A DNA stretch of 64,000 bases from Comamonadaceae bacterium OS-1 (lineage in GTDB: Bacteria > Pseudomonadota > Gammaproteobacteria > Burkholderiales > Burkholderiaceae_C), in assembly GCA_027923965.1 (NCBI GenBank), contig AP026969.1:682001-746000 (forward strand), read 5' to 3'. Positions 17,568 through 26,507 of this stretch are shown here, piece by piece. The translations under genes were made by a program, and so were the position numbers. Numbering within the stretch: the first letter of the stretch is position 1; each line of letters starts with the position of its first letter. The notes under the pieces are model-generated. The model ran no database searches and had not been told where the DNA came from. It was given only the letters and a program-made list of their open reading frames with translations.

Positions 17568-17879
17568 TTACTTGACCTTCTTGGCCTGGGCGGTAGACCA
17601 CTTGCCGGCGAAGGCTTGCAGGTCGCTCAGGCGCTTGAGCAGGTCGGCACCGCTGGGGGTGACGCTGTAGCCTTCGGAGCCGTGGGTCAGCAGGTCGGCT
17701 TCGCGCAGTTCTTTGAGGCGGGTGTTCAGGGTGTTGGGGGTGACACCGCCCACGCTGTCTTGCAGCAGGCGGAAGGTCTGGGCGTGGCCGTCGCGCAGGG
17801 CCCACAGCACGCGGATGGCGTAGCGGGATTCCAGCAGGGCCAGCAGTTGGTGGACAGCGACGTTTTCTTTGGAACTCAT
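17568..17879 (-). CDS. HxlR/ArsR-like winged-helix regulator
   Basis: 103 residues. HQLLALLESRYAIRVLWALRDG, then LLQDSVGGVTPNTLNTRLKELREADLLTHG match the HxlR-type winged helix with its NTLNTRLKEL recognition helix. The start at 17879 (MSSKENVAVHQ) has AGGAG 9 bases upstream. The lysine-rich tail AQAKKVK is small. A possible target is the MarR/aromatic-ester block to its left on the same strand, but nothing in the sequence shows it. Confidence 0.8.
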   Translation of the reverse strand: MSSKENVAVHQLLALLESRYAIRVLWALRDGHAQTFRLLQDSVGGVTPNTLNTRLKELREADLLTHGSEGYSVTPSGADLLKRLSDLQAFAGKWSTAQAKKVK

Positions 17880-17965
17880 GGTGTGTTCTCCTCGGTGCAA
17901 TGTGTGTTGGGGATCTCAAGGTGCTTGCCTGGCACCTGTTCAGCGGAACAACTATACCGCAAAAA

Positions 17966-18006
17966 TCAAAATTGCTACTAGTTTAATAGCATTGTATGCA
18001 CGAGGT
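17966..18006 (+). repeat. dispersed intergenic repeat, degenerate copy
   Basis: Keeps the 5' part (AAATTGCTACTAGTTTAATAGC) but has lost the GCTTAT/ATAAGC core. Confidence 0.45.
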
Positions 18007-18024
18007 ATCTGCGCTGTAACTGAA

Positions 18025-18483
18025 TTACGTCCGGTATATTTTTTGCAGCAAGCGAATCAAGGTTTTGCGCTCGGTGGTGGTCAGGCCGCTGGTGGCTTCG
18101 ATTTCCAGCTGTTCCACCGTGCTTTCGGCCTCCGACACCAGGGCTTCACCGGCAGGGGTGAGGTGCAGGCCTACCGCGCGGCCATCTATGGGGTGGGGCT
18201 GGCGCTCGATCAGGCCGCGTTTTTCCAGGGCGCTGACCATGCCCACCACATTGGGGGGCAGCAGGCTGAGGGTGGTGGCGAGCTGGCGCGAGGTGATGCC
18301 GGGGTTGTGGGTGATCAGCGACAGGATGGAGAAGTCCACCGTACGCAGGTCGTACACCGCCATGCGTTTGAAAAATACATCGAGGATGACCAGGTAGGCC
18401 CGGCGGGCGTTGTAGCCCACCAGGCCCTCCAGCATGCTGCTGTCGACGGTGCTGGCGAATTTGGGGGGGCTTGAAACGGTCAT
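18025..18483 (-). CDS. MarR-family transcriptional regulator
   Basis: 152 residues with the MarR winged helix: VDFSILSLITHNPGITSRQLATTLSLLPPNVVGMVSALEKRGLIER, wing PHPIDGRAVGLHLT. It is encoded downstream of the esterase on the same strand and borders the aromatic-ester block. In related bacteria MarR proteins repress hydroxycinnamate genes and are released by hydroxycinnamoyl-CoA, so it is the best candidate to bind the twin GTTAT-N5-ATAAC palindromes at 29.2-29.3 kb. That link is inference. Confidence 0.88.
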   Translation of the reverse strand: MTVSSPPKFASTVDSSMLEGLVGYNARRAYLVILDVFFKRMAVYDLRTVDFSILSLITHNPGITSRQLATTLSLLPPNVVGMVSALEKRGLIERQPHPIDGRAVGLHLTPAGEALVSEAESTVEQLEIEATSGLTTTERKTLIRLLQKIYRT

Positions 18484-18534
18484 GGCGCTATTTTGCCAGT
18501 CGTTACAAGTCCCCTGGCCGACACCTATTGACAG

Positions 18535-20253
18535 CTACTTACAGCTGAAGCTGTCGGCGCTTTCCACGTCACCGCTGCCTTTGTAGCGCGCCACCTTGGG
18601 GTAGACGCACAGGGGGCGGGTGCGGGTGGGCGACCAGGTTGCGGGCAGCTCGGTGTTGACAACGTTGGCACCCACGCCGCGGGCATGGGCCAGCACGCTG
18701 TCGGGGGCCTGGCCTTTTTCGACCCAGTTGACCAGCGGGGCCAGCATGTCGAACTGGTCGGTGGCCAGGCCGCCGGAGCAGTGGTTCATGCCGGGCACCA
18801 GGAACAGGCGGGCGAAGCGGTCGGCGCTGCCGCTGTTGGCGGTTTGCAGGCGGTCCATCCAGTCGGCGGTGTCCACCGGGGAGAACACGCCGTCGGCCAC
18901 GCCGTGGTAGACCATCAGCTTGGCACCGCGGTTGCGCAGGGTGGCCAGGTTGGTTTCATCGGGCGGCACCATGAACGACCAGGACGACTCGGTGTAGGTG
19001 CTGTTGGTGGCAAACATCTTGGGGTAGTCGGTGTCCATGCTGAAGTTCAGCGCGTACTGCAGGCCGGTGGTGGCGTTGAAGGCGGCCACGGTGCTGGGCG
19101 GTGTGGTGAAGATGAAGGCCACCGCGCCCGCGTCCCGCGTGGCGGGCGAGCCGAAGTGCCAGCTGGCAAAGTTGGCTCCGGCGATGCCGGGGTCAAACCA
19201 GGTGCCCTTGTACAGCGCCTGGCCCTGGCTGTTCTTGGGCCCGGCAAAGATGCTGGCCAGCACGGTTTTCTGGGCCGGGCTCAGGCAGCTGCCGTCGCGG
19301 GCGCCGCTGCAGCTGGGCACGTCGGTCTGCAGGTTGAACGCGGCCTGGCAGGCGGCCACGTCTTGCACCTGGCCGTCGGTCACGCCGTCCAGCGCGTCGC
19401 ACTTGGCGACGATCTTGTCGCTGACCATCTTGAACTCAGCGGGTGTCACGGCGCTGGTCAGCACCGGCTGGCTGCTGCTGTCCAGGCTGGAGATGCTGGC
19501 GTACTGCTGGGCTTTCCAGAGCTGGGTGGTGGCGGCCTTGGGCAGGTGAAAGCCGGGGTTGCCCGCCAGGATGCCGTCGTACTGGTCGCCGTAGCGGGCC
19601 GCGGCCACCATGGCGTGGCGGCCTCCGTTGGAGCAGCCTGCGAAGTAGGAGCGGTCGGGCGATTTGCCATAGGCGGTTTTGATCAGGCTTTTGGCCATGG
19701 GCGTGAGGCTGCCCACGGCCTGGTAGCCGTAGTCCAGCCGGGCCTGCGGGTCCAGGCCGAAGAAAGGCGTGGGTGCGCCGTGGCCGGCATCCGAGCTCAG
19801 CACCGCAAAGCCCTGGCTCAGGCCGGGTGCCAGAGGCGCGGCCCCGCTGGTGGCCCCCGCGGCGGTGACCACGCTGCCGTCCAGCCCGCCGTTGGCCTGG
19901 TACAGAAAGCGGCCATTCCAGGCCACGGGCAGGCGGATCTCGAAGCCGATGGCGTAGCTGGCGCCGTCCACCGCGCTGGTGCGCTGGTTCATCTTGCCTT
20001 TGACCAGGCAGTGCGCCGGGATGGGCGTGCTCACGCCGGTCACCACCAGGCCGCCCGCGGCCACGTCCACCGCCGAGGTGATGGTGGTGTTGGGCAGGGC
20101 CAGGCTGCTGGCCAGGGTGGCGCAGGATTGCAGGGTGGCGGGGGTGGCGACCGCGAGCTGGGGCAGCCCATCGTCCGAGCCGCCGCAGCCGACCAACAAG
20201 GCGGTGGGCAGCAGGGATACCGCCAGCCAACCAGGGGGGAATCTTCGTGTCAT
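18535..20253 (-). CDS. tannase/feruloyl esterase family lipoprotein
   Basis: 572 residues. A lipoprotein signal (WLAVSLLPTALLVGC) puts the mature protein on a membrane, probably the outer one. The nucleophile is in YFAGCSNGGRHAM near residue 207, the acid in YHGVADGVFSP and the histidine in PGMNHCSGG; cysteines next to Ser and His form the CS-D-HC disulfide typical of tannases. It would free hydroxybenzoate or hydroxycinnamate acids from esters outside the cytoplasm. The start at 20253 has GGAG; the longer frame from 20307 does not. Confidence 0.88.
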   Translation of the reverse strand: MTRRFPPGWLAVSLLPTALLVGCGGSDDGLPQLAVATPATLQSCATLASSLALPNTTITSAVDVAAGGLVVTGVSTPIPAHCLVKGKMNQRTSAVDGASYAIGFEIRLPVAWNGRFLYQANGGLDGSVVTAAGATSGAAPLAPGLSQGFAVLSSDAGHGAPTPFFGLDPQARLDYGYQAVGSLTPMAKSLIKTAYGKSPDRSYFAGCSNGGRHAMVAAARYGDQYDGILAGNPGFHLPKAATTQLWKAQQYASISSLDSSSQPVLTSAVTPAEFKMVSDKIVAKCDALDGVTDGQVQDVAACQAAFNLQTDVPSCSGARDGSCLSPAQKTVLASIFAGPKNSQGQALYKGTWFDPGIAGANFASWHFGSPATRDAGAVAFIFTTPPSTVAAFNATTGLQYALNFSMDTDYPKMFATNSTYTESSWSFMVPPDETNLATLRNRGAKLMVYHGVADGVFSPVDTADWMDRLQTANSGSADRFARLFLVPGMNHCSGGLATDQFDMLAPLVNWVEKGQAPDSVLAHARGVGANVVNTELPATWSPTRTRPLCVYPKVARYKGSGDVESADSFSCK

Positions 20254-20336
20254 GGTGTTGTCTCCAAGGGCCAGGCGCAGGGGAACCCGCAGCGTGGCCT
20301 GGACCATCGCTGTACACGTTGCGGGCAGGGAAAATG

Positions 20337-20397
20337 GTTTGCTACGGTTTCAGTAGCTGCCCATGCTTATGGAGAAAACACGGGAGGCACTTTTTAC
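20337..20397 (+). repeat. dispersed intergenic repeat, copy 5
   Basis: TTGCTACGGTTTCAGTAGCT then a core with GCTTATGGAGAAAACACGGG; it ends against the acyl-CoA dehydrogenase stop codon. Confidence 0.65.
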
Positions 20398-22044
20398 TTA
20401 TATTTTCAAACGCTGCTGAATGGTGCCCAGGCGCATGTCGCACTCGGGCAGCACCCAGGTGCGAAAGGCGTGGGCCGGGGTGGTCCAGCGGGCATCCGTG
20501 CTGGCGGCGCGGATACGGCCCCAGGCAGATTCCAGCAGCACCAGGGCCACGGCGCGCAGGTAGTCGTCGGCCACCCAGTAGGGGAGTTCGGGGTCGGTGG
20601 GGGCGGCGGCCACCAGGGCGGCGGTGGTTTCCACCAGGGCATCGCGGTGGGGGCTGGCGGGCAGTTCGGCCAGCAGCGCGCAGATGCCCGCGCCGCCGTC
20701 GGCCAGCACCTTGCGCACCAGCAGGTCGATGGCCTGGATTTCGTTGGTGCCCTCGTAGATCATGGCCACCCGGCTGTCGCGCACGATCTGCTCGATGCCC
20801 CATTCGCTGATGTAGCCGTGGCCGCCAAACACCTGCAGGCAGGCGCTGGCCCCGGCGAATGCCTGGTCGGTCATGGCGGCTTTCAGCACCGGGGTGACCA
20901 GGGCGCACCAGCGCTGCGCGGCGGCGCGCTGGGCGGCATCAGTGCTATGTGCGGCCACGTCGAGCTGCAGGGCGGTGTGGTAGGCCAGCACCCGGCCGCC
21001 GTCGATCCAGGCGCGCTGGGTGGCGAGGATGCGGCGGATGGCGGGGTGTTCGTTGATCAAGCTCGGCCCGCTAACCGATGTGGGCGCGCGCATCTGGCGG
21101 CGCTCTTGCGCATAGGCATGGGCTTTTTGCCAGGCCGCTTCCAGCAGGCCCACGCCCTGCAGGCCCACGTGCAGGCGGGCGGCGTTCATCATCACAAACA
21201 TGGCGTTCAGGCCCTTGTTCGCCTCGCCGACCTGCCAGCCGGTGGCATCGTCAAAGCGCATCACGCAGGTGGGGCTGCCGTGCAGGCCCATTTTTTCCTC
21301 GATGCGCTCGCAGACCACGGCGTTCAGGCTACCGTCGGGCAAGACCTTAGGGACGAGGAAGAGCGACAGGCCCTTGGGCCCAGGCGGGGCATCGGGCAAG
21401 CGGGCCAGCACCAGATGGACGATGTTGTCGGTCAGGTCGTGCTCGCCGCCCGAGATGAAAATCTTGCTGCCGTTCACCCGCACGCTGCCGCCCGGCTGGG
21501 GCGTGGCCTTGGTACGCACCAGGCCCAGGTCGCTGCCCGCGTGGGCTTCCGTCAAGCACATGGTGGCCAGCCATTCGCCGGTGGCGATTTTTTCCAGGTA
21601 CGTCGCTTTCAGCGCGTCGCTGCCGTGGTGCTTCAGGCAGGCGTAGGCCCCGTGCAGCAGGCCGGGGGCCATGGTCCAGCCGTGGTTGGCCCCGGCCAGC
21701 ATTTCAAACAGCACACCCTCCAGCACCGCAGGCAGGCCCTGGCCGCCGTCTTCCACGGCGCACGAGAGCGATGGCCACCCGGCCTGCCAGAAAGCTTGGT
21801 AGGCCTCTTTGAAACCCGGTGCCGTGGTCACCACCCCGGCGTTGAAGCTACAGCCCACCTCGTCGCCCACGCGCTGCAGCGGTGCCACCACGCTGGTGAC
21901 AAACTTGCCTGCCTCCTCCAGCACCTGCAGCGCCAGGTCGGCATCGGTGTCGGCAAACGGCGGCAGCGCCTGCCACTGCGCGGGGGCCTGCAGCACGTCG
22001 GTGAGGATGAAAGCGATGTCGCTCAGGTGGGTGGTGTCGGCCAT
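20398..22044 (-). CDS. acyl-CoA dehydrogenase
   Basis: 548 residues, the longer class with an extra C-terminal domain. FAD/substrate motifs: MCLTEAHAGSDLGLVRT near residue 165, KIFISGGEHDLTDNIVH, and the catalytic base in MIYEGTNEIQAIDL near 428. It would oxidise an acyl-CoA to the 2-enoyl-CoA. In this block the likely substrate is a phenylpropanoyl-CoA, giving a cinnamoyl-CoA for the hydratase, an inference from neighbours. Confidence 0.9.
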   Translation of the reverse strand: MADTTHLSDIAFILTDVLQAPAQWQALPPFADTDADLALQVLEEAGKFVTSVVAPLQRVGDEVGCSFNAGVVTTAPGFKEAYQAFWQAGWPSLSCAVEDGGQGLPAVLEGVLFEMLAGANHGWTMAPGLLHGAYACLKHHGSDALKATYLEKIATGEWLATMCLTEAHAGSDLGLVRTKATPQPGGSVRVNGSKIFISGGEHDLTDNIVHLVLARLPDAPPGPKGLSLFLVPKVLPDGSLNAVVCERIEEKMGLHGSPTCVMRFDDATGWQVGEANKGLNAMFVMMNAARLHVGLQGVGLLEAAWQKAHAYAQERRQMRAPTSVSGPSLINEHPAIRRILATQRAWIDGGRVLAYHTALQLDVAAHSTDAAQRAAAQRWCALVTPVLKAAMTDQAFAGASACLQVFGGHGYISEWGIEQIVRDSRVAMIYEGTNEIQAIDLLVRKVLADGGAGICALLAELPASPHRDALVETTAALVAAAPTDPELPYWVADDYLRAVALVLLESAWGRIRAASTDARWTTPAHAFRTWVLPECDMRLGTIQQRLKI

Positions 22045-22047
22045 GGG

Positions 22048-22110
22048 TTTGCTCTGTTATTGATAGCTTGTCACGCTTGTGGAATAAGCACGGGCGGCCT
22101 ATTTCTTATG
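22048..22110 (+). repeat. dispersed intergenic repeat, copy 6
   Basis: TTGCTCTGTTATTGATAGCT, then GCTTGTGGAATAAGCACGGG and GGCCTATTTC, immediately upstream of the acyl-CoA dehydrogenase start. Confidence 0.7.
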
Positions 22111-22120
22111 AACTTCAATA

Positions 22121-22180
22121 GGACTTACGCAGCGCCCCTGTATCGCCCTTCGGGCTTACAGTGGGAACTTGCGTAAGTCC
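22121..22180. mobile_element. 60-bp MITE-like element with 11-bp terminal inverted repeats
   Basis: GGACTTACGCA at 22121-22131 and its exact complement TGCGTAAGTCC at 22170-22180. TTCAA occurs 2 bases outside each end, which may be a relic of target duplication. It lies 3 bases past the stop of the Bug receptor gene. The ends resemble transposon termini; an autonomous parent was not seen here. Confidence 0.5.
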
Positions 22181-22183
22181 GGT

Positions 22184-23173
22184 TCAAGAATCCGCGCTAA
22201 AGCCGATTTGTTTCACCAGCGGCCCCCAACGCTCGAACTCGGCTTTTTGCGACTTGGCCATGTCTTCCTGGGTGGAGCCGCGGGCGATCAGGCCGACCAG
22301 GGCCAGGCTGTCCAGCACCACCTTGTCTTTCAGCGCGGCGGTGATGGCCGCGTTGGCCAGGGCCAGGGTGGCGGGCGGGGTTTTGGCCGGGGCGTAGAAG
22401 CCAAACCATTCCTCCACCACCAGGTCGGGGAAGCCCTGCTCGGCAAAGGTGGGCACGTCGGGGTAGTAGGGCGAGCGGATCGGGCCCGAGGTGGCCAGCA
22501 CGCGCAGCTTGCCCGCTTTCACATAGGCCAGGTAGTCGCCGCTGGGGTTCATGGTGGAGGCGATCTGGCCGCCCACCAGGTCGGTGATGCCGGGCACGGT
22601 GCCGCGGTAGGGTACGTGCTTGAGCTCCACCTTGGAGCGCAGGCCCAGTAGGGCCCCCAGCAGGTGCGGCATGCTGCCCGCGCCGGGCGAGCCGTAGCTG
22701 GCCTGGTCGGGATTGGCCTTGGCCCAGGCCAGAAAGTCTTTCAGCGACTTGACGGTGGGTGGCACGGCCGGGCCGACCGCCAGGCCGTGGTGCATCACCG
22801 CGCCGATGGACACCGTGGCGAAGTCCTTCGGGTCGTAGCTGAGCTTGGTGTAGATGTGCGGGTACACCGACATGGCCGACACCGGCGCCAGCGCCAGTAC
22901 CGAGCCGTCGGCGGGCGCACCCTTGAGCGCCTCCAGGGCGATGCGGCCGCCCGCACCGGGCTTGTTGTCCACCACGGCGGCGGTCTTGCAGTAGGCCGTA
23001 CCGGCCAGCTTTTCGCCCACGCGGCGGGCCACGCTGTCGCCCGAGCTGCCGGGCGGAAAGCCGTAGTAAATCTTGACCTGGTCCACGCCCTGGGCCAGGG
23101 CCCGCAAAGGGGCGAGCGCGGCCAGGGCGGCGGCGCTGGCCGCGGTGTGGAGGAAGTGGCGACGGTGTTGCAT
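22184..23173 (-). CDS. tripartite tricarboxylate transporter (Bug/TctC) receptor
   Basis: 329 residues with a signal peptide carrying a twin-arginine-like start (MQHRRHFLHTAASAAALAALAPLRALAQ) and the Bug fold: DQVKIYYGFPPGSSGD, VVDNKPGAGGRIA and YGSPGAGSMPHLLG. It would bind an organic acid in the periplasm, probably an aromatic acid released by the esterase. No TctA/TctB permease genes are in the window, so it is an orphan receptor that may act with a distant permease or as a sensor. GGAG precedes the ATG. Confidence 0.9.
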   Translation of the reverse strand: MQHRRHFLHTAASAAALAALAPLRALAQGVDQVKIYYGFPPGSSGDSVARRVGEKLAGTAYCKTAAVVDNKPGAGGRIALEALKGAPADGSVLALAPVSAMSVYPHIYTKLSYDPKDFATVSIGAVMHHGLAVGPAVPPTVKSLKDFLAWAKANPDQASYGSPGAGSMPHLLGALLGLRSKVELKHVPYRGTVPGITDLVGGQIASTMNPSGDYLAYVKAGKLRVLATSGPIRSPYYPDVPTFAEQGFPDLVVEEWFGFYAPAKTPPATLALANAAITAALKDKVVLDSLALVGLIARGSTQEDMAKSQKAEFERWGPLVKQIGFSADS

Positions 23174-23194
23174 GGTGGTCTCCGGTGCGGGTTT

Positions 23195-24331
23195 TTAGAA
23201 GGCGTGGTTGATGCCGAACATGGTGCCGGTCTGGCTGCCGCCTGCCAGCGGGTTGCTGCCGGCTGCACCGCCGCTGACGGACACCGCCACGGCGCTCTGG
23301 TTGCTGATGTGACCGAGCTGGCCGTACACCGTGGTGCGCTTGCTCAGCTTGTACAGCGCGCGCACCGCCACCAGGGTGGAGTCGGCGTTGGACACGTCTT
23401 TGTAGGCCAGGCGGGCCACGGTGCCGTCTACCGTCCAGGCGGGGCTGAGGGCGTAGGACGCACCCACGTACCACAGGTTGCTCTTGGGGCGGGTGGCGCT
23501 GCCGTCGTTGTCGCGGCGGATCAGGCCGGCGGCCACTTTGGCATCGCCGAACTTGGCGTAGCCATTGACGGACAGGCGGGCATCGGTCTTGGCGCTGCTG
23601 GTCAGGCCGCCAAATACCGTGTCGGTGGCGCTGGTGAGCGTACGGCCATGTTGCAGGTCGTAGGCCAGGGCGGCACCCCAGCTGGCGGTGTCGTACTTGG
23701 CCATCAGCGACCAGGCGCGGCAGGCCTGTACATCGCTGCCGGCTTCGCCGGCGCAGTTGGTGGCCGTGGGGTTGGGGGGCGTTGCGGCTGCCGTGTCGCG
23801 GCCCAGGCTGTAGCTGGCTCCCAGGCTCAGGGCATCGAACTTGCCCCGGTAGACGATGGCGTTGTCGTGGCGGGAGTTGGGCACGTAGGCATCCAGCGAA
23901 CCCACGCCAAACACGCTGGGGCCGACGATGTCGGCATCCATCATCGACCAATACAGCATGCTGTACTGGCGGCCCAGGGTCACCGCGCCCCAGTCGCCGC
24001 TCAGGCCCACCAGCGCCTGGCGACCAAACAGGCGACCGCCCTGGCCCATGGCACCGGTGTCGGGCGAGAAGCCCGATTCCAGGGTGAACACGGCGGCCAG
24101 GCCACCGCCCAGGTCTTCCTTGCCGCGCATGCCCCAGCGCGATGCAAAGATGCCGGTGTTGGACGGCAAGCGGGTGATGGTGCCTCCGGCGGCGGTGTTG
24201 CTCACGGTTTCAATGCCGGTGTCGATGACACCGTACAGCGTGACGTTTTGGGCCTGGACGGCACCGGCGGCGGCGAGGGTGCTGAGCGCGGCCATGGCGG
24301 TCAGCGTGAAGCGGTGGGTGGTTTTTGTCAT
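23195..24331 (-). CDS. Gram-negative porin
   Basis: 378 residues with signal peptide MTKTTHRFTLTAMAALSTLAAAGAVQAQ and the betaproteobacterial porin start NVTLYGVIDTGIE, alternating beta strands, and a terminal aromatic (GINHAF) for outer-membrane insertion. The start at 24331 has GGAG 6 bases upstream. It sits 21 bases before the Bug receptor in the same operon, so it probably lets aromatic acids or small esters through the outer membrane. Confidence 0.92.
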   Translation of the reverse strand: MTKTTHRFTLTAMAALSTLAAAGAVQAQNVTLYGVIDTGIETVSNTAAGGTITRLPSNTGIFASRWGMRGKEDLGGGLAAVFTLESGFSPDTGAMGQGGRLFGRQALVGLSGDWGAVTLGRQYSMLYWSMMDADIVGPSVFGVGSLDAYVPNSRHDNAIVYRGKFDALSLGASYSLGRDTAAATPPNPTATNCAGEAGSDVQACRAWSLMAKYDTASWGAALAYDLQHGRTLTSATDTVFGGLTSSAKTDARLSVNGYAKFGDAKVAAGLIRRDNDGSATRPKSNLWYVGASYALSPAWTVDGTVARLAYKDVSNADSTLVAVRALYKLSKRTTVYGQLGHISNQSAVAVSVSGGAAGSNPLAGGSQTGTMFGINHAF

Positions 24332-24420
24332 GAATGTCTCCAAGGGCTCTGGTTAGGGAAAAGGGTTTGCGCTGGCGTGGCTCAGGCCTGTGTGCTGCAG
24401 GGTCGCAGCACACTTGCTCC

Positions 24421-24474
24421 TGATTTGGTAGCTGCCCATGCTGATGGAATAAGCGTGGGCAGCGGTTTTTATGT
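24421..24474 (+). repeat. dispersed intergenic repeat, copy 7
   Basis: GGTAGCTGCCCATGCTGATG then GAATAAGCGTGGGC, just past the MFS gene's 3' end. Confidence 0.65.
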
Positions 24475-24479
24475 AAATA

Positions 24480-25712
24480 TCAGTGGGATGGCTTGTGGGG
24501 CGAGCGCATCAGCGCCAGGGCGGCGATGGCAGCCACCACGATGCCGGGGGCCGATGCGGCCATCACCCCGGCCACGCCCATGCCGGCGGCCAGAATCTGC
24601 CCGGCAATCATGGGCCCGCCGATGGCACCCAGGCGGCCCACGGTGATGGAGGCGCCCACGCCGGTGCCCCGGTTCGAGGTGGGGTACAGTGCGGGGGCGG
24701 TGGCGTACAGCACCACCTGGCCACCCAGCGAGCAGAACCCGGCCAGCAGCCCGGCCAGCACCACCAGCGCAAAGCTGTCCGACAGGCCCAGCCCGGCCAG
24801 CGACAGCAGCATGCCGCCGTAGATGGCCAGGGCGGTGGCGATGCGGCGTGGCGAGTCCATCAGCCGCCCCACTACCAGCGAACCCGCGGCACCGCCGAAG
24901 TTGAAGACCAGCTGCACCAGCCCGGCATCGGCGCGGCTGAAGCCCTTGCCTTGCAGCAGCGACGGCAGCCAGTTCAGCAGCATGTACAGCACGGTGAGTA
25001 CAAAGAAGCTGGCCAGCCACAGCAGCAGGGTGGGTTTCCACATGCCCGAGGTGAACAGGCCCGACAGGCCACCGGCGGTGCGCGAGGGACCTGCGGGGGC
25101 TTGCTGGCGTTCGCGGTAGGCCCGCGACTCGGGCAGCAGCATCAGCAGCAGCAGGGCAATCACCATCGGCACCACGCCGCCCACATAGAACAGGCCGCGC
25201 CAGTCGCCGCCAAAGTTCACCATGCCCAGCACCGCCGCGATGGCCCCGCCCAGCGGCACACCGGCGTAGGTGATGCTGACGGCGATGCTGCGGTTGTGTG
25301 GCTCGGCGGCTTCGGACGACAGCGCGATCAGGATAGGCAGCGCCGCACCCAGGCCCAGGCCGGTCAGAAAGCGCGCCGCCAGCAGGCTGGGGTAGTCCCA
25401 CACATGGGCGGTGGCCAGCGAGAACAGGCCAAAGATCAGCACCGAGCCGATCAACACTTTCTTGCGGCCGATGCGGTCCGACAGCCAGCCACCAAAGATG
25501 GCGCTGGGCAGCAGGCCCAGCAGACCGGCGCTGAACATGCCGCCAATCTGCGGTGGCAGCAGGTGGAACTCTGCGCCGATGCGCGAGGCAGCGATGCCCG
25601 CAGACTGCAGGTCCAGCCCTTCGAGCAGGGCCACCACGAAGCACAAGAACAGCGTGGCGAATTTGGTGGATCCCGCCGCGGCGGGCGGGGAATGGGTGGC
25701 TGTGGCTTGCAT
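24480..25712 (-). CDS. MFS transporter, aromatic acid:H+ symporter type
   Basis: 410 residues, twelve hydrophobic segments. The loop 2-3 motif GGWLSDRIGRKKVLI near residue 75 is the MFS signature, and DLQSAGIAASRIGAEF in helix 1 resembles the AAHS group (4-hydroxybenzoate and 3-(3-hydroxyphenyl)propionate carriers). It probably imports the aromatic acid freed by the esterase. AGGAG lies before the ATG. Confidence 0.85.
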   Translation of the reverse strand: MQATATHSPPAAAGSTKFATLFLCFVVALLEGLDLQSAGIAASRIGAEFHLLPPQIGGMFSAGLLGLLPSAIFGGWLSDRIGRKKVLIGSVLIFGLFSLATAHVWDYPSLLAARFLTGLGLGAALPILIALSSEAAEPHNRSIAVSITYAGVPLGGAIAAVLGMVNFGGDWRGLFYVGGVVPMVIALLLLMLLPESRAYRERQQAPAGPSRTAGGLSGLFTSGMWKPTLLLWLASFFVLTVLYMLLNWLPSLLQGKGFSRADAGLVQLVFNFGGAAGSLVVGRLMDSPRRIATALAIYGGMLLSLAGLGLSDSFALVVLAGLLAGFCSLGGQVVLYATAPALYPTSNRGTGVGASITVGRLGAIGGPMIAGQILAAGMGVAGVMAASAPGIVVAAIAALALMRSPHKPSH

Positions 25713-25742
25713 TTTTTTGTCTCCTGGTCTCTTTTTTGGGGC

Positions 25743-26507
25743 TCAGCGCGGTGCCATGCGCAGCGCGCCATCCAGGCGGATCACTTCGCCGTTCAGGTGG
25801 CCGTTGGTCACGATGTGCGCGGCCAGTTCGGCAAATTCAGATGGCTTGCCCAGGCGCGAGGGGAAGGGGATGCTGGCCGCCAGCGAGGCCTGCACCGCCT
25901 CGGGCAGCTCTTGCATCAGCGGCGTGGCAAACAGGCCGGGGGCCACGGTGCACACCCGTATGCCGTGCTGCGCCAGGTCGCGTGCCATGGGCAGCGTCAT
26001 GCCCACCAGCCCGCCCTTGGACGCGCTGTAGGCCTGCTGGCCCACCTGGCCATCGAACGCCGCAACCGACGCGGTGAACATGATCACGCCGCGCTCGCCG
26101 CCGTCCAGCGGTTCCAGTTTGGCGCAGGCGGCGGCAAACAAGCGGGTCATGTTGTAGCTGCCGATGAGGTTGACGGCGATGACCTTGGCAAACGCGTCCA
26201 GCGGGGCGGCGCTGCCGTCTTTTTGCACCACGCGCTTGGCGCCGCCGATACCGGCCACGTTCATCAAAATGCGCGCCGGGCCCTGGGCCGCAGCGGCTTT
26301 TTCGATGGCGGCGCTGACGCTGTCGGCGTTGGTGATGTCGCACTGGCAGGCGATGCCACCGATCTCGGCAGCCACCTTTTCGGCCTGGGCCAGGTTCACG
26401 TCGAGCACGGCGACCTTGGCGCCCAGGCGGGCGAGTTCACGGGCGGTGGCTTCGCCCAGGCCGGAGGCGGCTCCGGTGACGAGGGCGGATTGTCCTTGGA
26501 TGTTCAT
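25743..26507 (-). CDS. SDR-family 3-hydroxyacyl-CoA dehydrogenase
   Basis: 254-residue short-chain dehydrogenase of the type II 3-hydroxyacyl-CoA dehydrogenase kind. NAD motif [15 protein letters not shown] near residue 12, [11 protein letters not shown] near 90, the catalytic YSASKGG near 156. It would oxidise the 3-hydroxy-3-arylpropionyl-CoA from the hydratase to the 3-oxo form. Its ATG overlaps the feruloyl-CoA synthase stop (ATGA), so the two are translationally coupled. Confidence 0.88.
   Translation of the reverse strand: MNIQGQSALVTGAASGLGEATARELARLGAKVAVLDVNLAQAEKVAAEIGGIACQCDITNADSVSAAIEKAAAAQGPARILMNVAGIGGAKRVVQKDGSAAPLDAFAKVIAVNLIGSYNMTRLFAAACAKLEPLDGGERGVIMFTASVAAFDGQVGQQAYSASKGGLVGMTLPMARDLAQHGIRVCTVAPGLFATPLMQELPEAVQASLAASIPFPSRLGKPSEFAELAAHIVTNGHLNGEVIRLDGALRMAPR

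Noticed and set aside
18685..22176. Very long plus-strand open frame (1163 codons)
   Set aside because: Antisense shadow of the esterase and acyl-CoA dehydrogenase genes; Gly/His/Ala/Gln-rich, no family motif, runs through two real genes and a repeat.
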